A DNA stretch of 64,000 nucleotides from Streptomyces sp. NBC_01296 (GCF_035984415.1 NZ_CP130720.1:6324001-6388000); one strand, 5' to 3'. Positions 27,122-36,112 are shown, numbered from the stretch's first letter. Translations and numbers: made by a program. Notes: generated from the sequence alone by a model not told the origin.

Positions 27122-27955
27122 TCGCGCGTCCTCGTCCGTACGGGACGGCTCGCGCCGCTGCAGGAGCCGTACGAGGGCCCCGTACAGCAGCAGGCCCACG
27201 GCGAGGCCGCCGCCCGCGCCGAAGCAGACGGTCGGGATGATGTCGAGCGGGCTCTTGATCCGGTCGTAGAAGGTGAAGAAGCGGATCACCCGCATCGTCA
27301 CCCCGGCCGCGACGCACGCCGCGACCAGGGCGGACGCGCCGAGCATCTGCGCCCGGCCGAACACCGGCACGGACGCGGGGGCGGCGCGGTCGGGCAGCCG
27401 GCGCAGGGCGGTCACCGTGAACCAGAGCAGGGCGCAGGCCGCGACTGCCGAAGACCCGTACTGCAGGTACGTGTAGAGGGGCAGCCCGAAGGCGATCGGC
27501 TCGCCGAGGAGGGGCAGGGCGTTCGTCCCCCACCGGTCCAGGTGCGTGAAGCTGTCCCACACCACGTGCGTGAGCGAGCCGACGACCGCCGAGAGGTAGA
27601 ACCAGAGCGCGAGGGAAGGCAGCCGGCGGCCGCCCTGCCAGTCCTCACCCCGCACGAAGGCGTGCATCCGGCCCTGCCGGCGGCGCGGCAGGAGGGCGAT
27701 CAGCGGTTCGCGCAGCAGGAGCCAGCACGCCGCGAGCGCGGCGGTCAGCACGGCGTCCGCGGTGAACACCCCGGGCAGCGAGTGGGTGAACCCGCCGTAC
27801 TGCATGACGCCCCCGACGACCGCGTCCGCGAAGTAGAACGTGTCCGGCGCGAACGAGCCCAGGACGAGCGCCGAAGCGACCAGCGGCCCACGGGCGCGCC
27901 CGGCCCGGCGGACGGCGGGCAGCACGGCGGCCGCGTGGCTGAGGGTGAACGGCAT
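27101..27955 (-). CDS. DUF4184 family membrane protein
   Basis: 284 residues, starting MPFTLSHAAAVLPAVRR, the typical DUF4184 opening. About six to seven hydrophobic helices. Conserved His/Asp residues sit in MPFTLSHAA, GSFAPDTFYF, GGFTHSLPG and LTHVVWDSFTHLD; the pattern is reminiscent of metal-dependent membrane hydrolases such as YdjM, but no activity is established. Divergent from the lytic transglycosylase gene across 164 bp. Confidence 0.88.
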   Translation of the reverse strand: MPFTLSHAAAVLPAVRRAGRARGPLVASALVLGSFAPDTFYFADAVVGGVMQYGGFTHSLPGVFTADAVLTAALAACWLLLREPLIALLPRRRQGRMHAFVRGEDWQGGRRLPSLALWFYLSAVVGSLTHVVWDSFTHLDRWGTNALPLLGEPIAFGLPLYTYLQYGSSAVAACALLWFTVTALRRLPDRAAPASVPVFGRAQMLGASALVAACVAAGVTMRVIRFFTFYDRIKSPLDIIPTVCFGAGGGLAVGLLLYGALVRLLQRREPSRTDEDARTPVPTA

Positions 27956-28119
27956 TGCATCTCTTCCTTACTTCGGGCCAATGCGCCCCGAACGGTCGGG
28001 ACAGTATGCGTGACCTGCACGGGACGTGGGGAACTCGTGAAATCCGGGCATCGATCCGTGCAGTGCGAAGGGAGTTGACGTATCGTCACGCCGACTTCGA
28101 GGGGGAGGGGACCCGGCTC

Positions 28120-29346
28120 ATGTCGGTTCGGAAGACGACTCGGTTGACGCAATGGTTCACGGCCGGGTTCGGACGCGGGCTGCGCAGGGGCGGGGCCGCC
28201 GCCCTGGCCTGTGCGGCCGTGGTCGCCACGGTGACCGCCTCCCAGGCCCCGCCCGGCGAGCGGATGTCCGCTGCCGGCGAGGAGGGTGCGCAGAGCGCGC
28301 AGCCGTCGCAGCCGTCGCAGGCGGCCGGATCCGGCGGGGACTCCGCCTACTTCCCCGAACTCCCGCCCCCGGCCGCCTCCGAGCCCTCGGCCGCCCCGCA
28401 GCCGCAAGACGTCCCGGCCGGGACGCCGGTGCGCAACGAGCCCGTGGCGATGGGCGGTGGGGAGGGCGCGCAGGGAATACCGGCGACCGTCCTGGCGGCG
28501 TACCGGCTGGCGGAGAAGAAGGTGGGCGAGAGCGACCCCGGATGCGGGCTGCGCTGGCAGCTGCTCGCGGCCATCGGCAAGGTCGAGTCCGGGCAGGCGG
28601 GCGGCGGCCGCGTGGACGCCGCCGGCACCACGCTCCGGCCGATCCTGGGCCCCGTGCTCGACGGCAACGGCTTCGCGAACATCCGCGACACGGACGGCGG
28701 GGCGTACGACGGGGACGCCGCGTACGACCGGGCGGTCGGCCCGATGCAGTTCATCCCGTCCACGTGGGCGGCGTGGGGCCAGGACGCGGACGGGGACGGC
28801 CGCCGCAACCCGAACAACGTCTACGACGCGTCCCTCGCGGCCGCCCGCTACCTCTGCGCAGGCACCCGGGACCTCCGGCTCCCCGCCGACCTGGACCGCG
28901 CGGTGCTCTCGTACAACCAGTCCGCGGAGTACCTCCGCACGGTGAAATCGTGGTTCACGTACTACCTCAAGGGAACGCACGAGGTCCCGGACGGCACCAG
29001 CCCCCAGCCCCCCACCCCGAAGCCGAAGCCGACGCCGAGCCCGACCCCCACGCCGAGCCCGACCCCCACGCCGAGCCCGACCCCCACGCCGAGCCCGACG
29101 CCGACGCCGAGCCCGACGCCCACGCCCACCCCGACGCCGAGCCCGACGCCCACGCCGAGTCCGACCCCCACTCCGAAGCCCACGCCCACCCCGAAGCCGA
29201 CCCCCACTCCCACCCCCACCCCGACACCCAGTCCGACGGTGACCGCGACCCCGTCGCCGAAGCCCAGCCCCACCGCGAGCGCCCGGCCGAGCCCGAGCCC
29301 GAGCGCCAAGCCGACCCCGAGCGCCGGCCCGTCCCGCACCCCGTAG
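28120..29346 (+). CDS. Secreted lytic murein transglycosylase (SLT domain) with Pro/Thr/Ser-rich tail
   Basis: 408 residues from ATG 28120, with GGGGAGGGG upstream. The N-terminal helix (RGGAAALACAAVVATVTASQA) is a signal or membrane anchor. A linker follows, then the soluble lytic transglycosylase domain at about 125-285: AIGKVESGQ with catalytic Glu156, VGPMQFIPSTWAAWG, NPNNVYDASLAAARYLC and AVLSYNQSAEYLRTV. Residues about 300-408 are a low-complexity (P-T/S) tail probably spanning the cell wall. It cleaves the glycan strand of peptidoglycan, forming anhydro-muropeptides. The open frame upstream to 27955 is not supported by an SD. Confidence 0.9.
   Translation: MSVRKTTRLTQWFTAGFGRGLRRGGAAALACAAVVATVTASQAPPGERMSAAGEEGAQSAQPSQPSQAAGSGGDSAYFPELPPPAASEPSAAPQPQDVPAGTPVRNEPVAMGGGEGAQGIPATVLAAYRLAEKKVGESDPGCGLRWQLLAAIGKVESGQAGGGRVDAAGTTLRPILGPVLDGNGFANIRDTDGGAYDGDAAYDRAVGPMQFIPSTWAAWGQDADGDGRRNPNNVYDASLAAARYLCAGTRDLRLPADLDRAVLSYNQSAEYLRTVKSWFTYYLKGTHEVPDGTSPQPPTPKPKPTPSPTPTPSPTPTPSPTPTPSPTPTPSPTPTPTPTPSPTPTPSPTPTPKPTPTPKPTPTPTPTPTPSPTVTATPSPKPSPTASARPSPSPSAKPTPSAGPSRTP
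29020..29330 (+). repeat. PT/PSP-encoding degenerate tandem repeats
   Basis: About 300 bp of short repeats with an 18-bp higher-order unit (ccgagcccgacccccacg and variants) encoding PTPTPSP runs at the C-terminus of the transglycosylase. Length is likely to vary between strains. Confidence 0.9.
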
Positions 29347-29441
29347 GGCCAGGGCCCCGTCCCGCCGAACGGTTCTCATCTCGCCTCCGCATTGCTACGG
29401 TGCCTCGTCCCTGACGCCCAATCAGATTCCGGAGGCCCGGC

Positions 29442-29582
29442 ATGCGCGCATTCGTCGCCGCCGCCATCGGGCTGGCCGCCGCGCTGGCCCTCGTGTTCGC
29501 CATCACGGCGTTCGGGGTGCCGGAAGGCAAGACCTCGCCCAAGCCGCTGCTCACCACCGCGCCCGCCGCGCCCGGAAAGTAA
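29442..29582 (+). CDS. Small membrane peptide (46 residues), upstream partner of the DUF3068 protein
   Basis: ATG 29442 follows GGAGG at 10 bp. The peptide is one N-terminal hydrophobic helix (about residues 2-25, MRAFVAAAIGLAAALALVF) then a short Lys/Pro/Thr-rich tail ending PAAPGK. It ends 14 bp before the start of the DUF3068 gene, with AGAGGAG between, so the two are an operon. The start, SD, codon bias and tight spacing support a real gene. Function unknown. Confidence 0.65.
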   Translation: MRAFVAAAIGLAAALALVFAITAFGVPEGKTSPKPLLTTAPAAPGK

Positions 29583-29596
29583 GAGGAGGCCCGGCC

Positions 29597-30604
29597 ATGC
29601 GACGCAGAGCGAGCCTCGTCCTGCTTGCCCTGGCGGTGTTCTGCGCAGCCCTCGCACCGCTGCTGCGCTGGTACGCGTACCCCCGGCTCGCCAAGATCCC
29701 GCCGAACCAGTACCAGGAGATGGTCCTGGAGGCGAAGGACGCGACCCTCCTCGACTACACCGCCGGCATGCAGCCGAAGAAGGTCGACAAGGTCACCATC
29801 GTCCAGACCCTCAAGGGCAACGTCGAGGCCTCGAAGGAGATCGAGGCGAGCGCCGGCAAGGACGTCGTCGTCTGGGACACGCTGTCGTACATCATGGGCC
29901 CGGACGGGAAGATGGTCTCCCAGATCCCCGAGCGCTACATCTTCGACGCCCACACCCAGGACCCGGTGCACGCCACCGGCGAGGCGGTGGACGGGGACCC
30001 GGTCAAGCGCGAGGGCATCGAGTTCAAGTGGCCGTTCTTCACCGAGCCGCGCGACTACCTCTACTTCGACGCGCAGACCCGTACCGCCTCGCCCATCCAC
30101 TACGTCGGCCCGCGCACGTACCGCGGGATGGACGTCTACTACTACGAGCAGACCGTCCCGTGGACGAAGGTCTCGCTCCCGAAGAAGATGCCGATCGAGG
30201 GCATCGACCCGGCGACGTTCGAGCAGAGCACCGGCACCAGCCTCTGGTACAAGGTCAAGGCCATGTTCTGGGTCGACCCGGTCACCGGGGCGCCCGTCAA
30301 CGCCGAGCAGATCATCGAGCAGGAGATGCGCGGCGGCATCGCGGCCGGCGCGCCCGACGGCAGGCTCACCGTCTTCGCCGGAGACGTCAAGATGCGCGAG
30401 GACTACGCCGACTACACCGTCGACCTGGTCAAGTCCAACCGTACGAAGGTCCTCGCACTGCACAGCTACGCCCCGATCGGCCTGGCGGCCGGCGCCCTCG
30501 TACTGCTCGGGCTGGCGCTGTGGCTGGAGGCCCGCGGCCGCCGCGGCGACCCGGAGGACGGGGACGGGGAGGGGCTCCCCACCCGGCTCACTGCTGTCGC
30601 TTGA
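29597..30604 (+). CDS. DUF3068 (PorA-like) domain membrane protein
   Basis: 335 residues. N-terminal helix SLVLLALAVFCAALAPLLRW and C-terminal helix APIGLAAGALVLLGLALWL flank a large external domain with YFDAQTRTASPIHYVG and LWYKVKAMFWVDPVTG, typical of DUF3068. The C-terminus is short and acidic (RGDPEDGDGEG). Family function in the actinobacterial envelope is unknown. Its 3' end overlaps hrpB by 17 bp on the opposite strand. Confidence 0.88.
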   Translation: MRRRASLVLLALAVFCAALAPLLRWYAYPRLAKIPPNQYQEMVLEAKDATLLDYTAGMQPKKVDKVTIVQTLKGNVEASKEIEASAGKDVVVWDTLSYIMGPDGKMVSQIPERYIFDAHTQDPVHATGEAVDGDPVKREGIEFKWPFFTEPRDYLYFDAQTRTASPIHYVGPRTYRGMDVYYYEQTVPWTKVSLPKKMPIEGIDPATFEQSTGTSLWYKVKAMFWVDPVTGAPVNAEQIIEQEMRGGIAAGAPDGRLTVFAGDVKMREDYADYTVDLVKSNRTKVLALHSYAPIGLAAGALVLLGLALWLEARGRRGDPEDGDGEGLPTRLTAVA

Positions 30605-33203
30605 GCCGGGCGTTGGTGTACCGGGTCGGTTCGGCGGTGGCCGGGTCCTCCGGCCAGGGGTGCTTGGGGTAGCGGCCGCGGAGCTCGGCGCGCACGGCGC
30701 GGTAGCCGCCCTGCCAGAACGAGGCCAGGTCGGCGGTCACGGCCGCCGGCCGCCCGGCCGGGGACAGCAGGTGGACCAGCACGGGCACCCCGGCCACCTT
30801 CGGGGTCTCGGCCAGCCCGAACATCTCCTGCAGCTTCACGGCGAGGACGGGCTGCCCGTGCCCCTGCCCTTCCTCGGCGCAGTAGTCCACCCGGATCCGG
30901 GAGCCGCTGGGCACCTCGATCCGCTCCGGGGCCAGCTCGTCGAGGCGGGCGGCCTCGCCGGTGGCCCAGGGCAGCAGTCGGTTCAGGGCCTGCCCGGCGT
31001 CGATCCGCCCGAGATCGGCGCGGCGCCGGGCCCGGGACAGCTCGGGCTCGAGCCAGTCGTCGGCGCGGTCCAGCAGGGCGCCGTCGTCCTGGACGTCGGG
31101 CCAGCCGCCGCCGAGGGTGCGGTGCAGGAAGCCGAGCCGGGCCCGGAGCGCGTGCGCGTCCGCGGACCAGCGCAGCAGGCCGAGGCCTTCACTGCGCAGG
31201 CCGTCGAGGAGGGCCGCCCTGACCAGGTCCGGGTCGGGGTTCTTGAGCGGGCGCACGGCGAGCTCGACGGCCCCGAGCCGTTGCGTGGCGCGGGCGACGA
31301 GGTCGCCGTCCTCCCAGCGGACCTCCTCGCCGGAGGCGAGCAGGTGCCGGGCCGCGGCGCGGGCGGTGTCCTCGTCGATGACGGCGGCCAGCCGGATGCG
31401 GGCGGACGCGGAATGCGGGGGCCTGTCGGCGACGGCGACGGCCAGCCAGGGCGCGCTGCGCAGCGGCGATCCGTCGGGGAGTTCGGCTCCGGTCCCGCCG
31501 GCCATGAGGAAGGCCGCCCGGCCCTTGGCCTTCGCGACGCGTTCGGGGAAGGCCAGGGCTGCGACGAGCCCGGCGGCGGCGTCGGGGAGCACCTCTTCCC
31601 CCATCGAGCCCCTTCCCGCAACCGGACCCTGCCCGGACCCGGCGTTCGAGCCGCGGGGGTTCGGGGGCGCAGTCCCCGCAGGGTCCCCGGAGGCTGCGGC
31701 GCGCTCCAGGCGCCGGGCCTCCGCCCGCCAGCGCGCGGCGTACGCGTCGCCGCCGGCGCGGGCCCGGCGCCAGGCGGCGGCCAGGTCGTCCCCGTACTCC
31801 CGCGGCGGCTCCTCGCTCAGCAGGGCGACCAGCTCCGCCGCCCGGCGGGCCCCCAGCGCGGCGGAGCCGTCCAGCAGGGCCCGGGCCAGGCGCGGGTGCA
31901 GGCCGAGGCGGGCCATCCGCTGCCCGCGCGGGGTGACCCGGCCGGCCGGGGACACCGCGCCCACCGCCACCAGCACCTCGCGCGCCGCGGCCATCGCCCC
32001 GGCCGGCGGCGGGTCCAGCAGCGCCAGGCCCGTGGCGTCCGGGTCGCCCCAGCACGCGGCCTGCAGTGCGAACTGCGCCAGGTCCGCGATCCGGATCTCG
32101 GGGGACGGGAACGCCGGCAGGCGGCCGTCCTCCGCCTGCGCCCAGCAGCGGTACACCGCCCCCGGCGCCTCGCGCCCCGCCCGGCCCGCCCGCTGGCGTC
32201 CGGCCGCCCGGGACGCTCGTACGGTCGCCAGCGCGCCCAGCCCCCGGGCGTGGTCCACCCGGGGCTCGCGGGCCAGCCCCGAGTCCACGACCACCCGTAC
32301 GCCCGGCACGGTCAGGCTCGACTCCGCCACGGCGGTGGAAAGGATCACCCTGCGGTGCTGTGCGACGCAGAGCACCGCGTCCTGGACCGCCGCCGGGGCC
32401 CGGCCGTGTATCTGGAGCACCTCTGCATCCACCCCGCCCAGCTGCCCCGCGACCCGGGCGATCTCGCCGACGCCGGGCAGGAAGCACAGCACGTCGCCGC
32501 TGCGCTCCGCCAGCGCCCGCCGCACCACCGAGGCCACGTGCGCCAGCTGCGCCGGGTCCACCCGCATCCCGTGCGGGGGCCGCACCGGCCGCGGCGGCGG
32601 GGCCCAGACCGTCTCCACCGGGTGGGAGATCCCCGCGGCCTCCACCACCGGCGCGCCGCCCGGACGGCCGTGACCGAGTGCGCGGGCCCAGCCGGCCGCG
32701 TCGGTCGTCGCCGAGGCCGCCACGAGCCGCAGCTCCGGGCGCAGGGTTTCCCGTACGTCCAGGAGGAACGCGGCGACCGTGTCGGCGTCGAGGTGCCGTT
32801 CGTGGCACTCGTCCAGGATCACCACGTCGACCCCGGACAGCTCCTGGTCGCGCTGGAGGCGCTGGAGCAGTACCCCGGTGGTCACGACCTCGACCACCGT
32901 CCCCGGCCCCACGACCCGCTCCCCGCGCACCGTGAAGCCCACCGAGCCGCCGACCGCCTCGCCCAGGAGCCAGGCCATCCGCCGCGCCGCCGCCCGGGCG
33001 GCGATCCGCCGGGGCTCGGCGACGACGACCCGGCGCCGGGGGCCGCCGCCGACCAGCCCGGCCAGGACCAGCGGCACCAGCGTGGTCTTGCCGGTGCCGG
33101 GCGGGGCGCAGAGCACCGCCGTGCCGTGGGCGTCCAGCGCGGAGACCAGCGCGGGCACGGCCTCCCGTACGGGAAGGGCGTCGAGGTCGGCGGTACGGAT
33201 CAC
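30588..33203 (-). CDS. hrpB: ATP-dependent helicase HrpB
   Basis: 871 residues from GTG 33203, SD GGAGGAG. DEAH-box RNA-helicase-like core: motif I APPGTGKTTLVP near residue 33, motif II as ILDECHERHLD (DECH variant), motif III SATTD, motif VI QRAGRAGRE. The C-terminal HrpB-specific domain includes RIRVDYCAEEGQGHGQPVLAVKLQEMFG. Substrate and role in actinobacteria are not established. The linker around minus-strand 31700-31600 encodes an odd Gly/Pro/Asn/Ser-rich stretch derived from a dispersed repeat (31641-31670). It starts one base after the methyltransferase stop, so it is coupled to that gene. Confidence 0.92.
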   Translation of the reverse strand: MIRTADLDALPVREAVPALVSALDAHGTAVLCAPPGTGKTTLVPLVLAGLVGGGPRRRVVVAEPRRIAARAAARRMAWLLGEAVGGSVGFTVRGERVVGPGTVVEVVTTGVLLQRLQRDQELSGVDVVILDECHERHLDADTVAAFLLDVRETLRPELRLVAASATTDAAGWARALGHGRPGGAPVVEAAGISHPVETVWAPPPRPVRPPHGMRVDPAQLAHVASVVRRALAERSGDVLCFLPGVGEIARVAGQLGGVDAEVLQIHGRAPAAVQDAVLCVAQHRRVILSTAVAESSLTVPGVRVVVDSGLAREPRVDHARGLGALATVRASRAAGRQRAGRAGREAPGAVYRCWAQAEDGRLPAFPSPEIRIADLAQFALQAACWGDPDATGLALLDPPPAGAMAAAREVLVAVGAVSPAGRVTPRGQRMARLGLHPRLARALLDGSAALGARRAAELVALLSEEPPREYGDDLAAAWRRARAGGDAYAARWRAEARRLERAAASGDPAGTAPPNPRGSNAGSGQGPVAGRGSMGEEVLPDAAAGLVAALAFPERVAKAKGRAAFLMAGGTGAELPDGSPLRSAPWLAVAVADRPPHSASARIRLAAVIDEDTARAAARHLLASGEEVRWEDGDLVARATQRLGAVELAVRPLKNPDPDLVRAALLDGLRSEGLGLLRWSADAHALRARLGFLHRTLGGGWPDVQDDGALLDRADDWLEPELSRARRRADLGRIDAGQALNRLLPWATGEAARLDELAPERIEVPSGSRIRVDYCAEEGQGHGQPVLAVKLQEMFGLAETPKVAGVPVLVHLLSPAGRPAAVTADLASFWQGGYRAVRAELRGRYPKHPWPEDPATAEPTRYTNARLKRQQ
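31641..31670. repeat. Dispersed repeat copy inside hrpB
   Basis: 30 bp that match 38681-38710 at 26 of 30 positions (shared start GGCGTTCGAG, then CGCGGGGGT). The other copy is intergenic; this one is translated in frame as part of the HrpB linker. Confidence 0.65.
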
Positions 33204-33204
33204 G

Positions 33205-34092
33205 TCAGTTGCTCCTCCGGCCTTCGGCCGGGGGTGCCCCCATCTCGCTTCGCTCGCAGACGAAGATCGCGGTGCCGGGGATCAGGTTGCCGCGCAGCGG
33301 GGACCAGCCGCCCCACTCCTGCGTGTTCCAGGCGGGCCACTGCGGCTCCACCAGGTCCAGCAGGCGGAACCCGCCCGCCACCACGTCGCGGACCCGGTCG
33401 CCGATCGTGCGGTGGTGCTCCACGTAGACGGCGCGGCCCTGCTCGTCCTGCTCCACGTACGGGGTCCGGTCGAAGTAGGAGGCGGCGACGGTGAGCCCCT
33501 CCGGGCCGGGCTCGTCGGGGAAGGCCCAGCGGATCGGGTGGGTGACGGAGAAGACCCAGCGGCCGCCGGGGCGCAGGACGCGGTGCACCTCGCGCATGAC
33601 GTTGACGGGGTCGGCGACGAAGGGGACGGCCCCGTAGGCGGAGCACGCGAGGTCGAAGGAGCCGTCGCGGAAGGGCAGCCGGCCGGCGTCCGCCTCCACG
33701 AGGGGGACGTCATCGCCGATGCGCAGGGCGTGCTGGAGCTGGCGGTGGGAGAGGTCCAGGGCCACCGGGCGGGCGCCCCGGGCGGCCAGCCAGCGCGAGC
33801 ACTGGGCGGCGCCGGCGCCGATCTCCAGGACGGCCTTGCCCTTGAGGGACTCCGCCGGGCCGAGCAGCGCGGCCTGCTCCTCGTCCAGGCCCTCCGGCCC
33901 CCAGACGAAGCGGTCGTCGCCGAGGAACGCTCCGTGCTCGTTCTGGTACTCGTCGGCGTTGCGGTCCCACCAGCCCCGGCTCGCCCGGCTGCTCTCCGCA
34001 TCGTCGGCGTCACGCCGGGTGGCCTCGGCGTCCTCGCTGGCGCCGCCATCGGCTTCGTACGCTTCTTCGGGGGCGTAGTCCTCTTGGTTCAT
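33205..34092 (-). CDS. Class I SAM-dependent methyltransferase
   Basis: 295 residues. An acidic disordered N-terminus (about 40 residues, MNQEDYAPEEAYEADGG) precedes the Rossmann fold: motif I VLEIGAGAAQCSRWLA, motif II ARPVALDLSHRQL, motif IV FDLACSAYGAVPF, post-motif VLRPGGRWVFSVTHPIRW. This is the Methyltransf_11 type; the ADPxNVMREVHRVLRPGG region is standard. Substrate unknown. It is the upstream gene of a two-gene unit with hrpB and diverges from rpsA. Confidence 0.88.
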   Translation of the reverse strand: MNQEDYAPEEAYEADGGASEDAEATRRDADDAESSRASRGWWDRNADEYQNEHGAFLGDDRFVWGPEGLDEEQAALLGPAESLKGKAVLEIGAGAAQCSRWLAARGARPVALDLSHRQLQHALRIGDDVPLVEADAGRLPFRDGSFDLACSAYGAVPFVADPVNVMREVHRVLRPGGRWVFSVTHPIRWAFPDEPGPEGLTVAASYFDRTPYVEQDEQGRAVYVEHHRTIGDRVRDVVAGGFRLLDLVEPQWPAWNTQEWGGWSPLRGNLIPGTAIFVCERSEMGAPPAEGRRSN

Positions 34093-34215
34093 GGGGCCTG
34101 TCGTCGTAGTCTGCGGAAAGAGTTCGAAACGAGGTGGGAAGCGCCATCGGCGCCCGCCCGTCCACGAATTGTGCCGGTAATGCGGTGATCCGCCCGGGGT
34201 GTGCGCCTTCGCGCA

Positions 34216-34244
34216 TTGACCCTGCCCGGCTGCCCCCGTATGCT
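34216..34244 (+). promoter_or_regulatory. rpsA promoter (HrdB/sigma-70 type)
   Basis: TTGACC (34216-34221), exactly 17 bp, TATGCT (34239-34244): the closest match to the housekeeping consensus in the window. The start site would be near 34251, leaving a leader of about 200 nt. Confidence 0.8.
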
Positions 34245-34250
34245 ACAAGT

Positions 34251-34449
34251 TGCGCTGCGAGCCTGTGCTCCTCAGACCTAGCAGGCTGCGCTTGTATCTG
34301 TTGATGTCCCCTCGGTTTTCGAGGCCCTGACCGCTTCACGGCGGAGTACGGGCTTCTTTGGCTGTCCGGCTTCATCGGCAGATGCCGATAAGGGCTCCCG
34401 GCGTAGCAGTACCTACGACTTTCTGTCCGTAACCGGAGCCCTTACCCAC
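34251..34449 (+). promoter_or_regulatory. Structured rpsA 5' leader with sequestered ribosome binding site
   Basis: About 199 nt. Hairpins in order: AGCCTG (34260-34265) / CAGGCT (34282-34287); CCGC/GCGG (34331-34344); ATCGGC-AGAT-GCCGAT (34374-34389); then a closing stem TAAGGGCTCC (34389-34398) / GGAGCCCTTA (34435-34444), 10 bp and perfect, enclosing a small hairpin CGTAG/CTACG (34402-34417). The 3' strand of the closing stem contains the only SD-like GGAG (34435-34438), 11 nt before ATG. S1 is known to repress its own translation in E. coli, so a comparable autoregulatory leader is plausible; this is inference. Confidence 0.65.
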
Positions 34450-35961
34450 ATGACGAGCAGCACCGAGACCACCGCCACCACCCCGCAGGTTGCGGTCAAC
34501 GACATCGGTGACGAGGAAGCATTCCTCGCCGCGATCGACGAGACGATCAAGTACTTCAACGACGGCGACATCGTCGACGGCGTCATCGTGAAGGTCGACC
34601 GGGACGAGGTCCTGCTCGACATCGGTTACAAGACCGAAGGCGTGATCCCGAGCCGTGAGCTCTCGATCAAGCACGATGTCGACCCGAACGAGGTCGTCAA
34701 GGTTGGCGACGAGATCGAGGCCCTGGTTCTCCAGAAGGAGGACAAGGAAGGCCGTCTGATCCTGTCCAAGAAGCGCGCCCAGTACGAGCGCGCCTGGGGC
34801 ACGATCGAGAAGATCAAGGAAGAAGACGGCATCGTCACCGGTACCGTCATCGAGGTCGTCAAGGGTGGTCTCATCCTCGACATCGGCCTCCGCGGCTTCC
34901 TGCCGGCCTCTCTCGTCGAGATGCGTCGCGTCCGCGACCTCCAGCCCTACGTGGGCAAGGAGCTCGAGGCGAAGATCATCGAGCTGGACAAGAACCGCAA
35001 CAACGTGGTCCTGTCCCGCCGCGCCTGGCTGGAACAGACCCAGTCCGAGGTCCGCCAGACGTTCCTCACCACCCTGCAGAAGGGTCAGGTCCGCTCCGGC
35101 GTCGTTTCCTCGATCGTCAACTTCGGTGCCTTCGTGGACCTGGGTGGCGTCGACGGTCTCGTCCACGTCTCCGAGCTGTCCTGGAAGCACATCGACCACC
35201 CGTCCGAGGTTGTCGAGGTCGGTCAGGAAGTCACCGTCGAGGTCCTCGACGTCGACATGGACCGCGAGCGTGTCTCCCTGTCGCTGAAGGCGACGCAGGA
35301 AGACCCGTGGCAGCAGTTCGCCCGGACCCACCAGATCGGTCAGGTCGTCCCGGGTAAGGTCACCAAGCTGGTTCCGTTCGGTGCGTTCGTCCGCGTGGAC
35401 GAGGGCATCGAGGGTCTGGTCCACATCTCCGAGCTGGCCGAGCGCCACGTGGAGATCCCGGAGCAGGTCGTCCAGGTCAACGACGAGATCTTCGTCAAGG
35501 TCATCGACATCGACCTCGAGCGTCGCCGGATCTCGCTGTCGCTGAAGCAGGCCAACGAGTCCTTCGGTGCCGACCCGGCGTCGGTCGAGTTCGACCCGAC
35601 CCTGTACGGCATGGCCGCGTCTTACGACGACCAGGGCAACTACATCTACCCCGAGGGCTTCGACCCCGAGACCAACGACTGGCTCGAGGGCTTCGACACC
35701 CAGCGCGAGACCTGGGAGCGTCAGTACGCCGAGGCGCAGGTCCGCTTCGAGCAGCACCAGGCTCAGGTCATCAAGAGCCGCGAGGCCGACGAGGCCGCTG
35801 CTGCCGAGGGCGCTGCCGCCCCGGCCGCCGGTGGCAACGCCGGTGGTGCGAGCATCTCTGGTGGTTCGTACTCCTCGGAGTCGGACGAGACCTCGGGCGC
35901 CCTGGCCTCCGACGAGGCCCTGGCCGCGCTCCGCGAGAAGCTGGCCGGCGGCCAGAGCTGA
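34450..35961 (+). CDS. rpsA: 30S ribosomal protein S1
   Basis: 503 residues with four S1 RNA-binding repeats (about 36-105, 123-188, 209-277, 294-363), each with the GxVxxVxxFGAFVxL-type strand, for example GVVSSIVNFGAFVDLGGVDGLVH. This is the actinobacterial four-repeat form rather than the six-repeat enteric form. An Ala/Glu/Gly-rich tail ends ALREKLAGGQS. It helps mRNA bind the 30S subunit. Codon choice uses more T at third positions (GGT, GTT) than neighbours, consistent with high expression. Strong promoter, long leader and own terminator. Confidence 0.97.
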   Translation: MTSSTETTATTPQVAVNDIGDEEAFLAAIDETIKYFNDGDIVDGVIVKVDRDEVLLDIGYKTEGVIPSRELSIKHDVDPNEVVKVGDEIEALVLQKEDKEGRLILSKKRAQYERAWGTIEKIKEEDGIVTGTVIEVVKGGLILDIGLRGFLPASLVEMRRVRDLQPYVGKELEAKIIELDKNRNNVVLSRRAWLEQTQSEVRQTFLTTLQKGQVRSGVVSSIVNFGAFVDLGGVDGLVHVSELSWKHIDHPSEVVEVGQEVTVEVLDVDMDRERVSLSLKATQEDPWQQFARTHQIGQVVPGKVTKLVPFGAFVRVDEGIEGLVHISELAERHVEIPEQVVQVNDEIFVKVIDIDLERRRISLSLKQANESFGADPASVEFDPTLYGMAASYDDQGNYIYPEGFDPETNDWLEGFDTQRETWERQYAEAQVRFEQHQAQVIKSREADEAAAAEGAAAPAAGGNAGGASISGGSYSSESDETSGALASDEALAALREKLAGGQS

Positions 35962-36000
35962 TCGCAGCGCATCACACCCCGGTGTGAGCTGAGCTGAAAG

Positions 36001-36032
36001 CAAGGCCCGTCCCCTCAGGGGGGCGGGCCTTG
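36001..36032 (+). terminator. rpsA terminator
   Basis: 14-bp stem CAAGGCCCGTCCCC / GGGGGCGGGCCTTG with one G-U pair and a short loop, followed by TTGCGTT; 40 bp past the rpsA stop. Confidence 0.88.
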
Positions 36033-36112
36033 TTGCGTTCCCGTGAAAGGGGCCAACTGGGGAATGGAGCAGCCGCCTTGGACGTTGTGCGCAGAGAAGG
36101 CGGCGAGGAGGA

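Noticed and set aside
29020..29330. CRISPR-like short repeats
   Set aside because: Short repeats encode PT/PSP in frame and have no unique spacers.
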